From contig CM022678.1 of the NCBI GenBank assembly GCA_012295275.1, forward strand, positions 6,793,559 through 6,811,058: a DNA stretch of 17,500 bases. Reading direction: 5' to 3'. Shown here in pieces: positions 1 to 9,312 of this stretch (within the stretch, counting starts at the first letter, position 1; every line of letters begins with the position of its first letter). Below the pieces are notes generated by a model. The model was not told the DNA's origin and did not search any database. It saw only the letters and a program-made list of their open reading frames with translations. The DNA comes from Chrysomallon squamiferum (taxonomy: Eukaryota; Mollusca; Gastropoda; Neomphalida; Peltospiridae). The translations under genes and the position numbers were made by a program.

Positions 1-117
1 ATGTATTGTTGTTGTTGTCGTTGTTGTTGGTACGAGTACTTGTTCACCATCGTGTTTCTGTTGTCGATATTTTACTAGTTTGTGTCCAGCATAATTCTTT
101 GGTATGAATATGATGCA

Positions 118-343
118 ACATTTACAGAAGTAATAGTAATAACAACAGCAACAATAATAATAATAAAAATAATAATAATATTACTACTACTACTACTAAT
201 AATAGCAATAATAATAATAGTAGCAGTAGTGGAAGTGGTAATAGTATTAGTATTAATAGAGTAGTAGTAGTAGTAGTAGTAGTAGTAGGAGTATTAGAGA
301 AGTAGTATGATAGTAGTAGTAGTAATAGTAATAATACAACATC

Positions 344-380
<37 letters not shown>

Positions 381-569
381 GTAGTAGTAGTAGTAGGAGT
401 ATTGGAGAAGTAGTATGATAGTAGTAGTAGTAATAGTAATAATACAACATCAATAATAATAATAATAATAATAATAGTAGTAGTAGTAGTAGTAACAATA
501 ATAATAATACTACAAGTAGTAGTAATAGTAATAGTAGTAGTGGTAATAATTGTAATAATAATAATAATA

Positions 570-611
<42 letters not shown>

Positions 612-811
612 GTAGTAGTAGTAGTAACAATAATACTACTACTACTAGTAGTAGTAATAGTAATAGTAGTAGTGGTAATAATAGTAAAAATAATAATAAT
701 AATAGCAATAATAATAATAATAGTAATAATAATAATAATAATAACAGTAGTAGTAATAATAATAATAACAGTAATAAAAATAATAGTAATAGTAATAATA
801 ATAGTACTTAA
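118..811. repeat. Compound trinucleotide microsatellite, (AAT/AGT/AAC)n
   Basis: Almost every base belongs to a trinucleotide register mixing AAT, AGT, AAC and GGT. Longer blocks are repeated inside it. A segment with GTAGGAGTATT...GAGAAGTAGTATGA occurs near 285-345 and again near 395-455. A segment with AGTAGTAATAGTAATAGTAG followed by TAGTGG occurs near 512-545 and again near 645-676. The array therefore grew partly by duplicating ~100-140 bp blocks and not only by slippage. Open frames through it (poly-Leu or poly-Ile) are by-products of the repeat. Confidence 0.95.
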
Positions 812-1107
812 CTTACTGTAATATACATTGTCCTCTCGAACGAAGCCGTTCTGTTAGCTGGGACTAATGAATTTCTGAGTCAGCTTTTTAATTGTGTTAT
901 TTTTATATTTATTTTCAATTGATCACGCTGAGAATAAACTTCGCTCTGTAAACGAAGATTTAATTAACAGTATTTAATTAACATTTGTTCAAGTATTGTT
1001 ACTTAATTAATATTATGTTATTCGCTCTGTGATCCACGCGGTTTTGTGATCTACACCGAGCAAAATTCTACTTATTTTAATTATTATTTTGTTTTTATTA
1101 TAATTAT
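812..1107. other. AT-rich non-coding stretch
   Basis: No convincing exon is visible. The short motif ATTTAATTAACA occurs twice (around 958-985). The stretch leads into a TTA microsatellite. The segment 1027-1060 contains GTGATCCACGCG and GTGATCTAC, which resemble the reverse complement of the 32-bp minisatellite unit at 1881, but only over short words. Confidence 0.5.
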
Positions 1108-1108
1108 A

Positions 1109-1189
<81 letters not shown>
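1108..1189. repeat. (TTA)n microsatellite
   Basis: A nearly uninterrupted ATT/TTA run of more than 25 units. Predicted poly-Asn or poly-Ile frames across it are artefacts. Confidence 0.97.
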
Positions 1190-1190
1190 T

Positions 1191-1350
1191 TTCATGGCAT
1201 AAATGAAACAAATTTTCTTTTTGCTATATATATTAAATAATTTATGGGAACAAAGGGCTAAAAAAAAGTATACTTATTGTTTTTTCACGTCATAAATGAA
1301 GCATATTTTTCCTTCTGTTTATAAGGAACAAGGGCTAAAAAAAAATTAAA
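1191..1350. repeat. Diverged direct duplication, two ~70-bp copies
   Basis: Copy 1 (about 1191-1267) and copy 2 (about 1284-1349) share, in order, a CATAAATGAA core, an ATTTT-rich middle, and GGGAACAAAGGGCTAAAA or GGAACAAGGGCTAAAA at the end. Each ends in an A-run. The copies differ by several substitutions and a short indel. No coding potential is seen. Confidence 0.75.
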
Positions 1351-1880
1351 CAAATCTGAATAATTTTTATCGATGAATTCAGCGAACGTCTGCTAGAAAC
1401 GCAAGAAAACAGATTTTTTACTTTTATTTCGAGTTTCCTTCATTTCTCCACTACAACGATGCAACATCGTGCAACATTGTCGTCATCATCTACGCGGCCA
1501 TATCGTCGTAAAAAAAAATGCAACTACCTTCACCTCGTCGCTGATCACGTTGCCAAAAAAAAAAAAATCTTTAGCCAACATCTTAAGGGTTCATTTAGAA
1601 ATTGAAAAGTAAATGAACAAGTAAAATCACAGAGTGGAACACACAGATGAGCTACTGTATCGTATTCAGAAGTGATGTCCTTATATATATATGTAAATCG
1701 TGCATTAATTTAAAGGATTAATCTTAAACCATTTCCGATCCAAACTTGGTGAAATCTGTTTTATTAGTTTACATTTCCTGTTAAAGGAATTTAATTGTCC
1801 TTTTTCGTCACGCTCTTATTTTATAGAAATTTCCTAGATTTTTTTGTTGTTGTTGTAGATCGCTCTTTCAGTTGTAGACC
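1351..1880. other. Unassigned AT-rich intergenic or intronic DNA
   Basis: Several A-runs and a short tandem GCAACATCGT/GCAACATTGT (about 1461-1481) are visible. A brief GC-richer patch lies at 1460-1555. On the minus strand part of it is open and ends at an AAG|GTAGTT possible donor, but no acceptor precedes it, so no exon is called. Confidence 0.5.
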
Positions 1881-2157
1881 ACACGCCAAAGTAGTTTCAT
1901 GACTCGCAGATGACCCGCCAAAGTAGTTTCATGACGCGTAGATGACCCGCCAAAGTAGTTTCATGACGCGTAAATCGCATGCCAAAATAGTTTCATGACG
2001 CGTAGATGACCCGCCAAAGTAGTTTCATGACGCGTAGATCACACGCCAAAGTAGTTTCATGACGCGTAGATCACACGCCAAAGTAGTTTCATGACGCGTA
2101 GATCACACGCCAAAGTAGTTTCATGACGCGTAGATCACATGCCAAAGTAGTTTCGTG
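1881..2157. repeat. 32-bp minisatellite, about 8.6 copies
   Basis: Units start at 1881, 1913, 1945, 1977, 2009, 2041, 2073, 2105 and 2137, an exact 32-bp period with no indels. Each unit contains GCCAAAGTAGTTTCATGAC followed by GCGTAGAT and a variable ACAC/ACCC/GCAT junction. Units 6-8 are identical, while the outer units carry substitutions, as expected from expansion in the middle. Each standard unit includes the palindromes TCATGA and ACGCGT. The period is not a multiple of three, so it does not encode a peptide repeat. Confidence 0.97.
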
Positions 2158-2374
2158 TGTTGTAACATATTGTGTTAATCCTATATAATAAACAGAATAT
2201 AAAACAATTGTTTGTGGTCTGCTCATATAAAATTCTTAATTACGTTTTATTACTTGATTTTCTTCTACTATTTTTTAAAATATTTTTTTTGTTTTTATTT
2301 TTAACTTCTTTTGTTTTTTTTTAGTCTGGCATTTCAAGAAAATAATTTTTTCATTTGGATTTTTTTTTTGTTAT
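2158..2374. other. T-rich non-coding stretch
   Basis: Interrupted T-runs and AT-rich sequence between two tandem-repeat arrays. No exon or element is recognised. Confidence 0.5.
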
Positions 2375-3005
2375 TGCTGAGGTTATTGTGTTCTACCTTC
2401 TGCTTTCTTCAATTCCCATACAAAATGTCATACAGACACTCAGATTTTTTTTGAAGAAAAAAAAAAAGTATGAATAGAGTTAAGACGGCCATGCGTGCTT
2501 GCTAACATTGTTGTATACTGCATTCTGGTTTCTCTCCAATTCAAAATGCGAGTATACTAAATAGATGTTAGGAAAACAAATGAAAAGATTTATGATAATT
2601 AGAGTGTTTATTTTTATGCTAAACTCCTTATTTTTTTCCTTCATGTACAAAATGTGAATATGTTAAATAGACCTTTACAAAAAAACACCGAAGTAAGTAC
2701 GAAAAGATTTAAGGTAAGTATACATGTGTGTTATTATTATAAACTGCATTCTGTTTGTATTCCCATACAAACTGTGAGTGTGCTTTATAGATATTTATAA
2801 CAAAAAAAAACCACACAACCAAATAAATTAAAAAAAAAAAAAAAAAAAAAAATCAGATTATATTTAAAATTAAAAATTGAAATATTAAGAATCTTATGTA
2901 AAGATTTAAGATAATTAGGTGTTATTATTATTGTTGTATATTCAATCCTGTTTTCTGTCATGTACCAAATCTGAATACGTTAAAGAGATTAAAAAAACAA
3001 ACACA
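2375..3005. repeat. Degenerate tandem repeat, about five ~110-120-bp copies
   Basis: The word CATACAAAATG or a near variant recurs with its core at about 2421, 2542, 2648, 2768 and 2966. Each is followed by a GAATATGTTAAATAGA-like segment. Between copies lie AAAAGATTTAAG and GTTGTATACTGCATTCTG variants. The last interval is longer because it contains an A-tract (about 2830-2852). The copies are strongly diverged, so the array is old. Confidence 0.8.
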
Positions 3006-3211
3006 AAACCCCTATAAAAACAACAGCAATAAATAAAAAAAAAAAAAAATTAAAAAAATAAAAAAAAATAAAAGATAGATATGAAAACCATGTTTATATG
3101 TGACTGTACCTCAATATGTATTATATATGCAAAGCAGGCAAAGCAGAGAGAGAGAGAATAAACTGGAGTGAAATATACAAACAGTCAAACAGAGAAACCA
3201 GGAAGAAATTA
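3006..3211. other. A-rich spacer with small (GA)n run
   Basis: Long A-runs, a short AGAGAGAGAGA tract near 3147, and no recognised gene. Confidence 0.5.
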
Positions 3212-3575
<364 letters not shown>

Positions 3576-3630
3576 AAACCCACAAAAAAACCCACAACAA
3601 CAACAAACAAATCGTACGAATTAAACAAAA

Positions 3631-4680
3631 CTAATCTTTGAGCCACTGAACATCAAACGGCCACCAGAAATACCTGGACATGTTCAGCGGGATCGTCTTG
3701 GGAACTTTGTCCGAGTCCGAGGCGTAAATCGTGTACGGCCTGAACCCGTAGCCCGTCAGCAGACGTATCAGCGGCTCTGCGCTAGTCGTAAGTTTTACGT
3801 TCGCCCACTCCATCATGACGACGCGGACGTCGAGGGAAGCGAAGAGCCTCGCGCCCCCGCTCAGCGCGTGGAACTCGTGAGCCTCGACGTCGATTTTCAG
3901 GACGGCTTTCTGGAACCTGATCACTGGCAGCAGGTCGTCCAGGAGAACGGCCTGCGAGGCGAAGCGATCGATGCGTTGGCCGCGACGTCCGAACATCACT
4001 CTGCCGTGTCCCTCGACTCCGACGGCGGCAATGTGGTCCGCGGGACCGGCGAGGGAGACGTTGGCGCGTCTGTCGGAGACGGCAGCGCGCAGGACGGTGA
4101 TCCGCTGCTGGAAGTTGTTCGCCTCGATCGACTTGCAGAAGCGGAGCAGGTTCTCGTCGAGCGGCTCCACGGAGACGACGTAGCGGCCGAATTTCGCCGC
4201 CGCCAGAGCGTACGAGCCGAGGTGGCCTCCCACGTCGATGAGCCCCATCTCCGGGTGCGACAGCAGGTGTTGGGCGAGCACCTTGAAGTTTGGACTCTCC
4301 CAGGTGCCGTCGTTTTTCAGCTCCGAGGACACGTAGACGTCTCGGCTCGGGCTGTTTATGTACATCGACACGTTGCCTGCTGGCGAGCGAAAGACGGTGC
4401 TGTCGAAGTCGTAGTCGCCCGAGCAGAACCCAGGCACGCGTTCCCACTTGCCGTCTTTCCAAACCATCACCTTGGTCCCGTCCTGCTGCAGGGACCCGAC
4501 CGTTTCCACAGACTGCAGGATTTTCCAGAATCGCTTGTGATCCATCTCAATGCTAGCTTCTGGAGATCGGTCGCGTTCTTCTCTGATTTCCCCTCTGGTG
4601 AAGAGATAAACTATAACTATGGCTGCCAGAAAACCCAAGAGAATCTTTTTCCACGAAGGTCGATAAACAATCATGATCAT
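3631..4680 (-). CDS. Membrane-anchored FkbM-family SAM-dependent methyltransferase
   Basis: A single uninterrupted 349-residue frame on the minus strand. Residues 12-27 form a hydrophobic segment after a short basic N-terminus (RPSWKK), giving a predicted type II signal anchor with the catalytic part in the secretory lumen. Residues ~147-162 (LIDVGGHLGSYALAAA) are the glycine-rich S-adenosylmethionine loop, followed by acidic Glu172 in VVSVEP. KIDVEAHEFHAL (262-273) and MMEW (289-292) match later conserved FkbM motifs. N-glycosylation sequons lie at N103, N207 and N333, consistent with a lumenal domain. The fold assignment is firm. The substrate is unknown; family members O-methylate sugars or small molecules. 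Codons are strongly GC-ending, unlike the AT-rich flanks. The first ATG has A at -3; Met3 is an alternative start. No intron is needed. No AATAAA is seen on this strand between the stop and the downstream microsatellites, so the transcript end is unplaced. Confidence 0.93.
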   Translation of the reverse strand: MIMIVYRPSWKKILLGFLAAIVIVYLFTRGEIREERDRSPEASIEMDHKRFWKILQSVETVGSLQQDGTKVMVWKDGKWERVPGFCSGDYDFDSTVFRSPAGNVSMYINSPSRDVYVSSELKNDGTWESPNFKVLAQHLLSHPEMGLIDVGGHLGSYALAAAKFGRYVVSVEPLDENLLRFCKSIEANNFQQRITVLRAAVSDRRANVSLAGPADHIAAVGVEGHGRVMFGRRGQRIDRFASQAVLLDDLLPVIRFQKAVLKIDVEAHEFHALSGGARLFASLDVRVVMMEWANVKLTTSAEPLIRLLTGYGFRPYTIYASDSDKVPKTIPLNMSRYFWWPFDVQWLKD

Positions 4681-4777
4681 TTTACAATATTATCCTATCG
4701 TCAATGAAACGTTGAACAATTGTCTCTCGGAAACGCGTACGGTCTCACACTGTCGAATATTCTGGATTCCACTTCTA

Positions 4778-4784
4778 CTTATAA
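4778..4784 (-). promoter_or_regulatory. Possible TATA-like box for the FkbM gene
   Basis: TTATAAG on the minus strand, about 95-100 nt upstream of the FkbM start codon. Spacing would suit a short 5' untranslated region. In AT-rich DNA such a match is common by chance. Confidence 0.22.
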
Positions 4785-4924
4785 GGAAAAATCTGATTTT
4801 TTTAAAATTTATTTATTTTTATTTTTTTCCCGATTTTATCTTTGCTGAAGAATTGTCTCGAGCATGCGTGTTCTCTGTAAACAGAATGTTCCTTGAAAAT
4901 CGAGTATACGTATTTCACAATTGA

Positions 4925-5630
4925 AAATTAAATTTTGCGTATTCTCCAAATTAATATTTCATGGCAGTCTTCCACAATTAACTGTTAATTTACGTATAGC
5001 GCAGTTCCACAGTTTACAGCTGAAATTTACGAGAGCTGCAACTAACAGCTCTATTTACGTATTCTACAATTAGCACTCAGATTTACGTATATTACAATTT
5101 AGAATTTAATTATCGTATTCCACAATTAATAGCCGAGATTTACGTACTCCACAATTAACAGGTTCGGTTTACGTATTTCACAATTTAGTCGAATTTATGA
5201 ACTCCACATTAAATGTTCAGTTTACGTACTCCACAATTATAAGTTCACGTTTTTCACATTTAAAAATTCTATTTAGGTACTCCACAGCTTAATCAAATTT
5301 AGGTATTTCACGTTGAATTTGTATTCCACAATTAACAGTCGAATTTACGTATCCAGAAATGAACAGTAGAATTTACGCATTCAAGAATGAACACGGGAAT
5401 TTACGTATTCAACAGTTAACAGTTGAATTTACGTATTCAAGAATGAACACGGGATTTTTAGGTATTCAGCCGTTAACAGTTGAATTTACGTATTCAAGAA
5501 TGAACTCGGGATTTTTACGTATTCAACAGTTAAAAGTTTTACGTATTCATTTTACGTATTCAACAGTTAAAAGTGTAATTTACGTATTCAAGAATGAACA
5601 CGGGATTTTTACGTATTCCACCAGAACTGC
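4925..5630. repeat. Degenerate ~25-30-bp satellite built on TTTACGTATTC
   Basis: More than twenty imperfect copies of ATTTACGTATTCCACAATTA or AATTTACGTATTCAAGAATG run head to tail. Spacing is roughly 22-30 bp. From about 5340 onward the array is younger and resolves into ~58-bp dimers. One half contains CAACAGTTAACAGTTG and the other CAAGAATGAACACGGG. The core includes the palindrome TACGTA. A 123-codon open frame at 5359-5730 on the plus strand just translates these dimers (recurring FTYSRMN) and is not taken as a gene. Confidence 0.92.
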
Positions 5631-5737
5631 ACAGTTGGTTGCAATGTTCTCTCTTTCTGCTTCAAGATTTGTCTTCTTTTGTTGCGCTTATCACAGCTAC
5701 GGAAAGAAGAAAGTGAAAACAGTAAATTAAATGGAGG

Positions 5738-5803
5738 AATAAATGAATGAATGCATGAATAAATAAATAAATAAATAAATAAGCAAACAAAGAAACAAGT
5801 CAA

Positions 5804-5866
<63 letters not shown>

Positions 5867-5982
5867 ATAGACTGCAAACTTATTAAAAGAAACCAAAAAC
5901 TAAACTACTTTCTCAGTTCGCGCGTACTAATGAGATATTTTCAACTGTTAATTTGATGTTATTCTTTCATTTAAAATAAAAT

Positions 5983-6017
<35 letters not shown>
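5738..6017. repeat. (AAAT)n microsatellite and a 30-nt poly-A run
   Basis: An AATG/AAAT tetranucleotide array runs from about 5738 to 5868, interrupted once by a CAAA-rich patch near 5783. A pure run of 30 A lies at 5988-6017. The 5870-5987 spacer has no recognised feature. Confidence 0.95.
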
Positions 6018-6018
<1 letters not shown>

Positions 6019-6308
6019 GTTTTGTTCAAATGATTAACCATTATTACTATTGTTATTGCTAAATGGATGTTTTACAGCTAGTCCGTTGAAATATACAGCT
6101 CTTATTTTAAAATATTAATTCAATTTTATTTATATACTTATGTTTATATGCGTGTGTTGCTGTTTTTGCAAAAGTATGGCTGTATTTGAATGAAACATAA
6201 GAAAAACAAATGTATTCTTTAAACTCACCATTTTCTACTAAAAAGCTTCAGTTAAAACCCATAAAAAAAAAAATGTACACTAAATAAATGCCATAAAAAC
6301 TGTATACT
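6018..6308. other. AT-rich spacer, nothing recognised
   Basis: No long frame, repeat or transposon end is seen. A minus-strand GTGAGT at about 6223-6228 has no plausible exon ahead of it. Confidence 0.45.
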
Positions 6309-6402
6309 TTTGTATGTATGTATGTATGTGTGTATATATCGTGTTTGAACATATATATATATATATATATATATCGTGTTTTTGTACGTATGTGTATGTC
6401 TC

Positions 6403-6433
<31 letters not shown>

Positions 6434-6435
6434 CC
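6309..6435. repeat. (TATG)n / (AT)n compound microsatellite
   Basis: TATG tetranucleotides, a pure (AT)n run at about 6350-6374, then more TATG to about 6432. A short reading frame over it is tandem YV/MC residues and is an artefact. Confidence 0.95.
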
Positions 6436-6647
6436 AGATATGAAAATATCAGTTCATATCTATGTTAACGATAACGACAACATAATAAAATGCAAACCAA
6501 AAAACAACAATAGCTATTAAAAGTGACTGTAAAAACAGGTAATATGAGACATTTTTATTATAAAATGTAATGGAAAACACAATTTAATACGTTACGAATT
6601 ATCACTGTGACATATGTTATTAAATTATTAATTAATTACTTCTTTTT

Positions 6648-6724
6648 TACTTTATTATTATTATTATTGTTGTTGTTGTTGTTGTTGTTGTTGTTATTAT
6701 TATTATTTATTATTATTATTATTA

Positions 6725-6777
<53 letters not shown>

Positions 6778-6850
6778 ATATTATTATTATTATTGTTATT
6801 ATTGTTATTATTGTTATTATTATTACTTCAGCAACTACTATCACTACTAC
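6648..6850. repeat. (TTA)n / (TTG)n compound microsatellite
   Basis: Alternating TTA, TTG and TTTA arrays over about 200 bp, with ACT units at the right end. Poly-Leu frames here are repeat translations. Confidence 0.95.
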
Positions 6851-7017
6851 AAATATCCCACTACTACTTTTATTTATTTATTTTTAAACAAACGCACAAT
6901 CACACATATACAAACACAAACACTCACCGATATACACTGGCATATTGTACCTTTTTGTGGCTTTGAGTTATTTGAATTTTTATACACAAAAATACAAGAG
7001 ATTTCTTCATATGTATA

Positions 7018-7080
7018 TAAACGTATACACACATACACACATACATACGTATAAACACACATACTCTCGTACAAACATGC
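7018..7080. repeat. Imperfect (CATA)n microsatellite
   Basis: Interrupted ACACATACATA units just downstream (in the minus-strand sense) of the possible exon at 7141-7257. Confidence 0.85.
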
Positions 7081-7140
7081 GTACCTAAGTATTACGTAGG
7101 TATACAGATACGTATTACAGCGAGCAAATACATAACTTAC

Positions 7141-7257
7141 CTTATGCACCAACATATCCAACCGATATTTGTTATCTAAACGAAGTATTCTGTTCGTTCC
7201 AGAAATCAGGTGTTCCGTGAAAAGCCTTTCGTAAGATACAACACGTAAATTGTCGTA
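7141..7257 (-). CDS. Possible internal exon of an unidentified gene
   Basis: On the minus strand a 117-nt segment reads YDNLRVVSYERLFTEH..., ending ...RLDMLVHK, and stops exactly at a strong splice donor, AAG|GTAAGT (donor at 7135-7140). The composition is balanced and protein-like, unlike the repeat-driven frames around it. Both ends would be phase 0. The proposed acceptor (AATGAG at 7258-7263) is weak, but CTAAC and a TCTCTACTCTA tract lie upstream of it. An alternative acceptor is GAACAG, giving a shorter exon. In this frame a stop lies about 60 nt upstream of 7257. I do not recognise the protein. It could be an exon of a gene whose other exons lie to the right on the minus strand, or a fossil. 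Confidence 0.35.
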
Positions 7258-7517
7258 CTCATTTACAATGTATGTGTGTATATATAGAGTAGAGACGTTA
7301 GGTTAGTCAAACAAAACATGAAAATCGTTAAAAGCTGTGACTGAAGCAGTAACAGATCTAAGGTGGTGCTACCAAAAGGTATCTGAAACCGTTAGAGAAT
7401 TAGAAAAAAAAAGAAGAGAAAAAACCCTGGACCTAGCAAAAAAACAACAACATTTAAACCGTTTAAAGTCAAGCGCAACTTTCCACCTCACCTGATTACC
7501 GGGTTAAGGAAGATCGA

Positions 7518-7518
<1 letters not shown>
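7258..7518. other. Unassigned spacer leading into an A-run
   Basis: No exon or element recognised. The sequence before the 30-nt A-run (TTACCGGGTTAAGGAAGATCG) is GC-richer than its surroundings. It could be the 3' end of an old retroposed sequence, but no second copy exists in the window. Confidence 0.35.
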
Positions 7519-7550
<32 letters not shown>

Positions 7551-7647
7551 CGCAGGACAATTAACAGATATCATTCAACATTCTGTAGCTAAAAAAAAAA
7601 AAAAAAAAAAAAATAATAATAATACAAAAAAAAAAAAAAAAAAAAAA
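7519..7647. repeat. Three poly-A tracts
   Basis: Near-pure A-runs at 7519-7548, 7591-7613 and 7626-7647, separated by short unique sequence and AAT units. Confidence 0.93.
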
Positions 7648-8058
7648 TATCTAATCCTAGCTAATCTACACTGTGTTTTCAAGTACTCAGTGTACGTGAT
7701 CGTATGCATGTGAAGTAAAAAAATAATAATAAAAAAAAAAATATATATATAAAATGTTTTAAAAATTTTTTAAAAAAAAAAAAATAAAATAAATAGTGAG
7801 TGTGTTGGCCAAACACACACAAAACTATGTTCGAATCAGAACTGCTTGTCACAAATTCGATATCAGACATGAAGTTGACATTTCTACGGCGAAACACTTT
7901 GATCTACCTCGTCATACACTGGAAGACCAGTAGATTTGCCCTTTTAGATCCTCTCGTTCTAGATTCAAAATCCAAAAACAGACCTTTTTAACGAGTTTTG
8001 GATCCACACATTACAAATACAAAAACGGTTTGGAATAAATGTTGAATTGGGCAAAATG
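7648..8058. other. Unassigned DNA with short frames on both strands
   Basis: A plus-strand 63-codon frame (7800-7991) and a short minus-strand segment (about 7883-7940, reading GLPVYDEVDQSVSP then a stop) overlap here. Neither has enough support to call. The region is less repetitive than its neighbours and could be an old transposon or an exon remnant. Confidence 0.35.
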
Positions 8059-8157
8059 TTGAACTGATGACGTCAATATTTTTTTTTTTTTTTTTTTTAG
8101 TGTCATTCATTACTTTTGACATAAACCCCCCCTGTAACATAATATTGTAGCCTTTAT
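8059..8157. repeat. Dispersed repeat, copy A (TGACGTCA-containing)
   Basis: Contains GAACTGATGACGTCA, a T-run, AGTGTCATT, ACTTTTGACATAAACCCC, and GTAACATAATATTGTAGCC then TTTAT, in the same order and orientation as the copy at 13819-13905. The right side passes into an AGAGAGAGA run. TGACGTCA is a perfect cAMP-response-element palindrome. Confidence 0.88.
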
Positions 8158-8383
8158 GAAAAGAGAGAGAGATAAAATAAGGTTAGGTAAGACGGAAGAG
8201 AAAATTATTAATTGCGAAGAAAGACTGTCGCAGTGAAAGATTTAGTGTTTGCTGCAGAAAAGTAAACATCTGTTTGTGCGTAATCATTGACAGAGGTTTC
8301 TATACTAAAGCGATATGCCCAGGTAAAGTTTTCGCGTGTTATATTTAGATATTAATTGCGACTCGAAGACAGAAAAGAAGACA
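8158..8383. other. Unassigned spacer
   Basis: A possible plus-strand exon of 66 nt (about 8256-8321) lies between TGCTGCAG and CCCAG|GTAAAG and is open in one frame. Nothing about the peptide is recognisable, so it is not called. Confidence 0.35.
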
Positions 8384-8488
8384 CACACACACACACACAT
8401 CCATCCATTCATCCATCCATCCATACATACATACACACACATACATGTATACATACATACGTACATAAATAAATAAATAAATAAATAA
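8384..8488. repeat. (CA)n-(CATC)n-(CATA)n-(AAAT)n compound microsatellite
   Basis: Four successive simple-repeat motifs, each grading into the next by one base change. Confidence 0.95.
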
Positions 8489-9058
8489 AATAACTTCTTA
8501 ACAATCGATACCAGAAAATTACGTAATAAAAAAAAAAAAAAGAAATTAAAAATGTTTGTTTTGTTTCCTTTTATAAATCCAGCCAGTCTGTAAAACCTCT
8601 CCCAGAAAAATTATCTCAACAGGATACAATTGTTTTATTTCACGAACGAAAACATACGACAGATACAACTCAATCGAAATCCTGTAAAAATATTATCGGT
8701 GTAATGACACCCCATTGCTATGCATAGATAACTGGGAGACGTGGACACAGTCTGGCATTTTTAAACCTCTAACACGAATACAGAACAGAACGACAGAGAG
8801 AAACACTCAACGTAGTTTAAACGAAACTCTCATTATTTAGGAGCACTTGCAAAATGCTTCAAATATCACGATTTGTTATTCTCTTTTAATAATTTATGCT
8901 TCAGGACTGGTGCTCAAACTAACCCAGCCTACCCCGTGCTATGGCAGGTTATATCACACTTGAGAGAAAACTGGGGCAAAAAATCATACACAAGATAAAG
9001 ACACACACAAAGACAGGTGATTTATTTCATTTTATTTTTTTCTGCAGCTGACGTAATA
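8489..9058. other. Unassigned DNA with a GC-richer patch
   Basis: No long frame is seen. The patch at about 8900-8965 (GCTCAAACTAACCCAGCCTA and following) is more GC-rich than its surroundings and could be part of an interspersed repeat. No second copy is present in the window. Confidence 0.4.
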
Positions 9059-9312
9059 AGAAGAAAGAAGAAGAAGAAGAAGAAGAAGAAGAAAAAGAAG
9101 AAGGAGAAGAAGTGCTAGATATAGAAATCTGCACAAATGTTCAGTTATTCTTAATACATTTTTAATGAACAGACAAGAGAACGAACGAATGAATGAATGA
9201 ATAAATAAATAGTAATAGTAATAGTAGCAGTAGCAAAGTAGTAACAATAACAACATCAATGTCAACAACAACAACAACAGCAGCAGCAGCAGCAACAACA
9301 ACAACAACACAC
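9059..9312. repeat. (GAA)n, (GAAT)n, (AAC/AGC)n microsatellites
   Basis: A purine-only AAG array at about 9059-9112, GAAT/AAAT units at 9185-9210, then AGT and AAC/AGC arrays to about 9312. The poly-Leu frame on the minus strand is repeat-derived. Confidence 0.95.

Noticed and set aside
253-708. 151-codon poly-Leu/Tyr frame
   Set aside because: It translates the AAT/AGT trinucleotide array with no complex sequence.
1881-2157. CRISPR array
   Set aside because: The 32-bp units are directly adjacent with no spacers, and the context is eukaryotic.
3868-4707. 279-codon plus-strand frame, and shorter frames, across the FkbM gene
   Set aside because: They are antisense or shifted readings of a GC-rich gene with few stops. 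They have no recognisable domain, whereas the minus-strand frame has all FkbM motifs.
5359-5730. 123-codon plus-strand frame with repeating FTYSRMN motifs
   Set aside because: The repeats follow the 58-bp satellite dimer exactly and there is no independent coding signal. The frame survives only because the dimer happens to lack stops in it.
7800-7991. 63-codon plus-strand frame
   Set aside because: It has no domain, no codon bias and no splice context, and it overlaps an equally weak minus-strand frame.
8256-8321. Plus-strand 66-nt exon between TGCTGCAG and GTAAAG
   Set aside because: It is open in one frame only, the peptide is unrecognisable, and it has no partner exons. Chance is likely in this much sequence.
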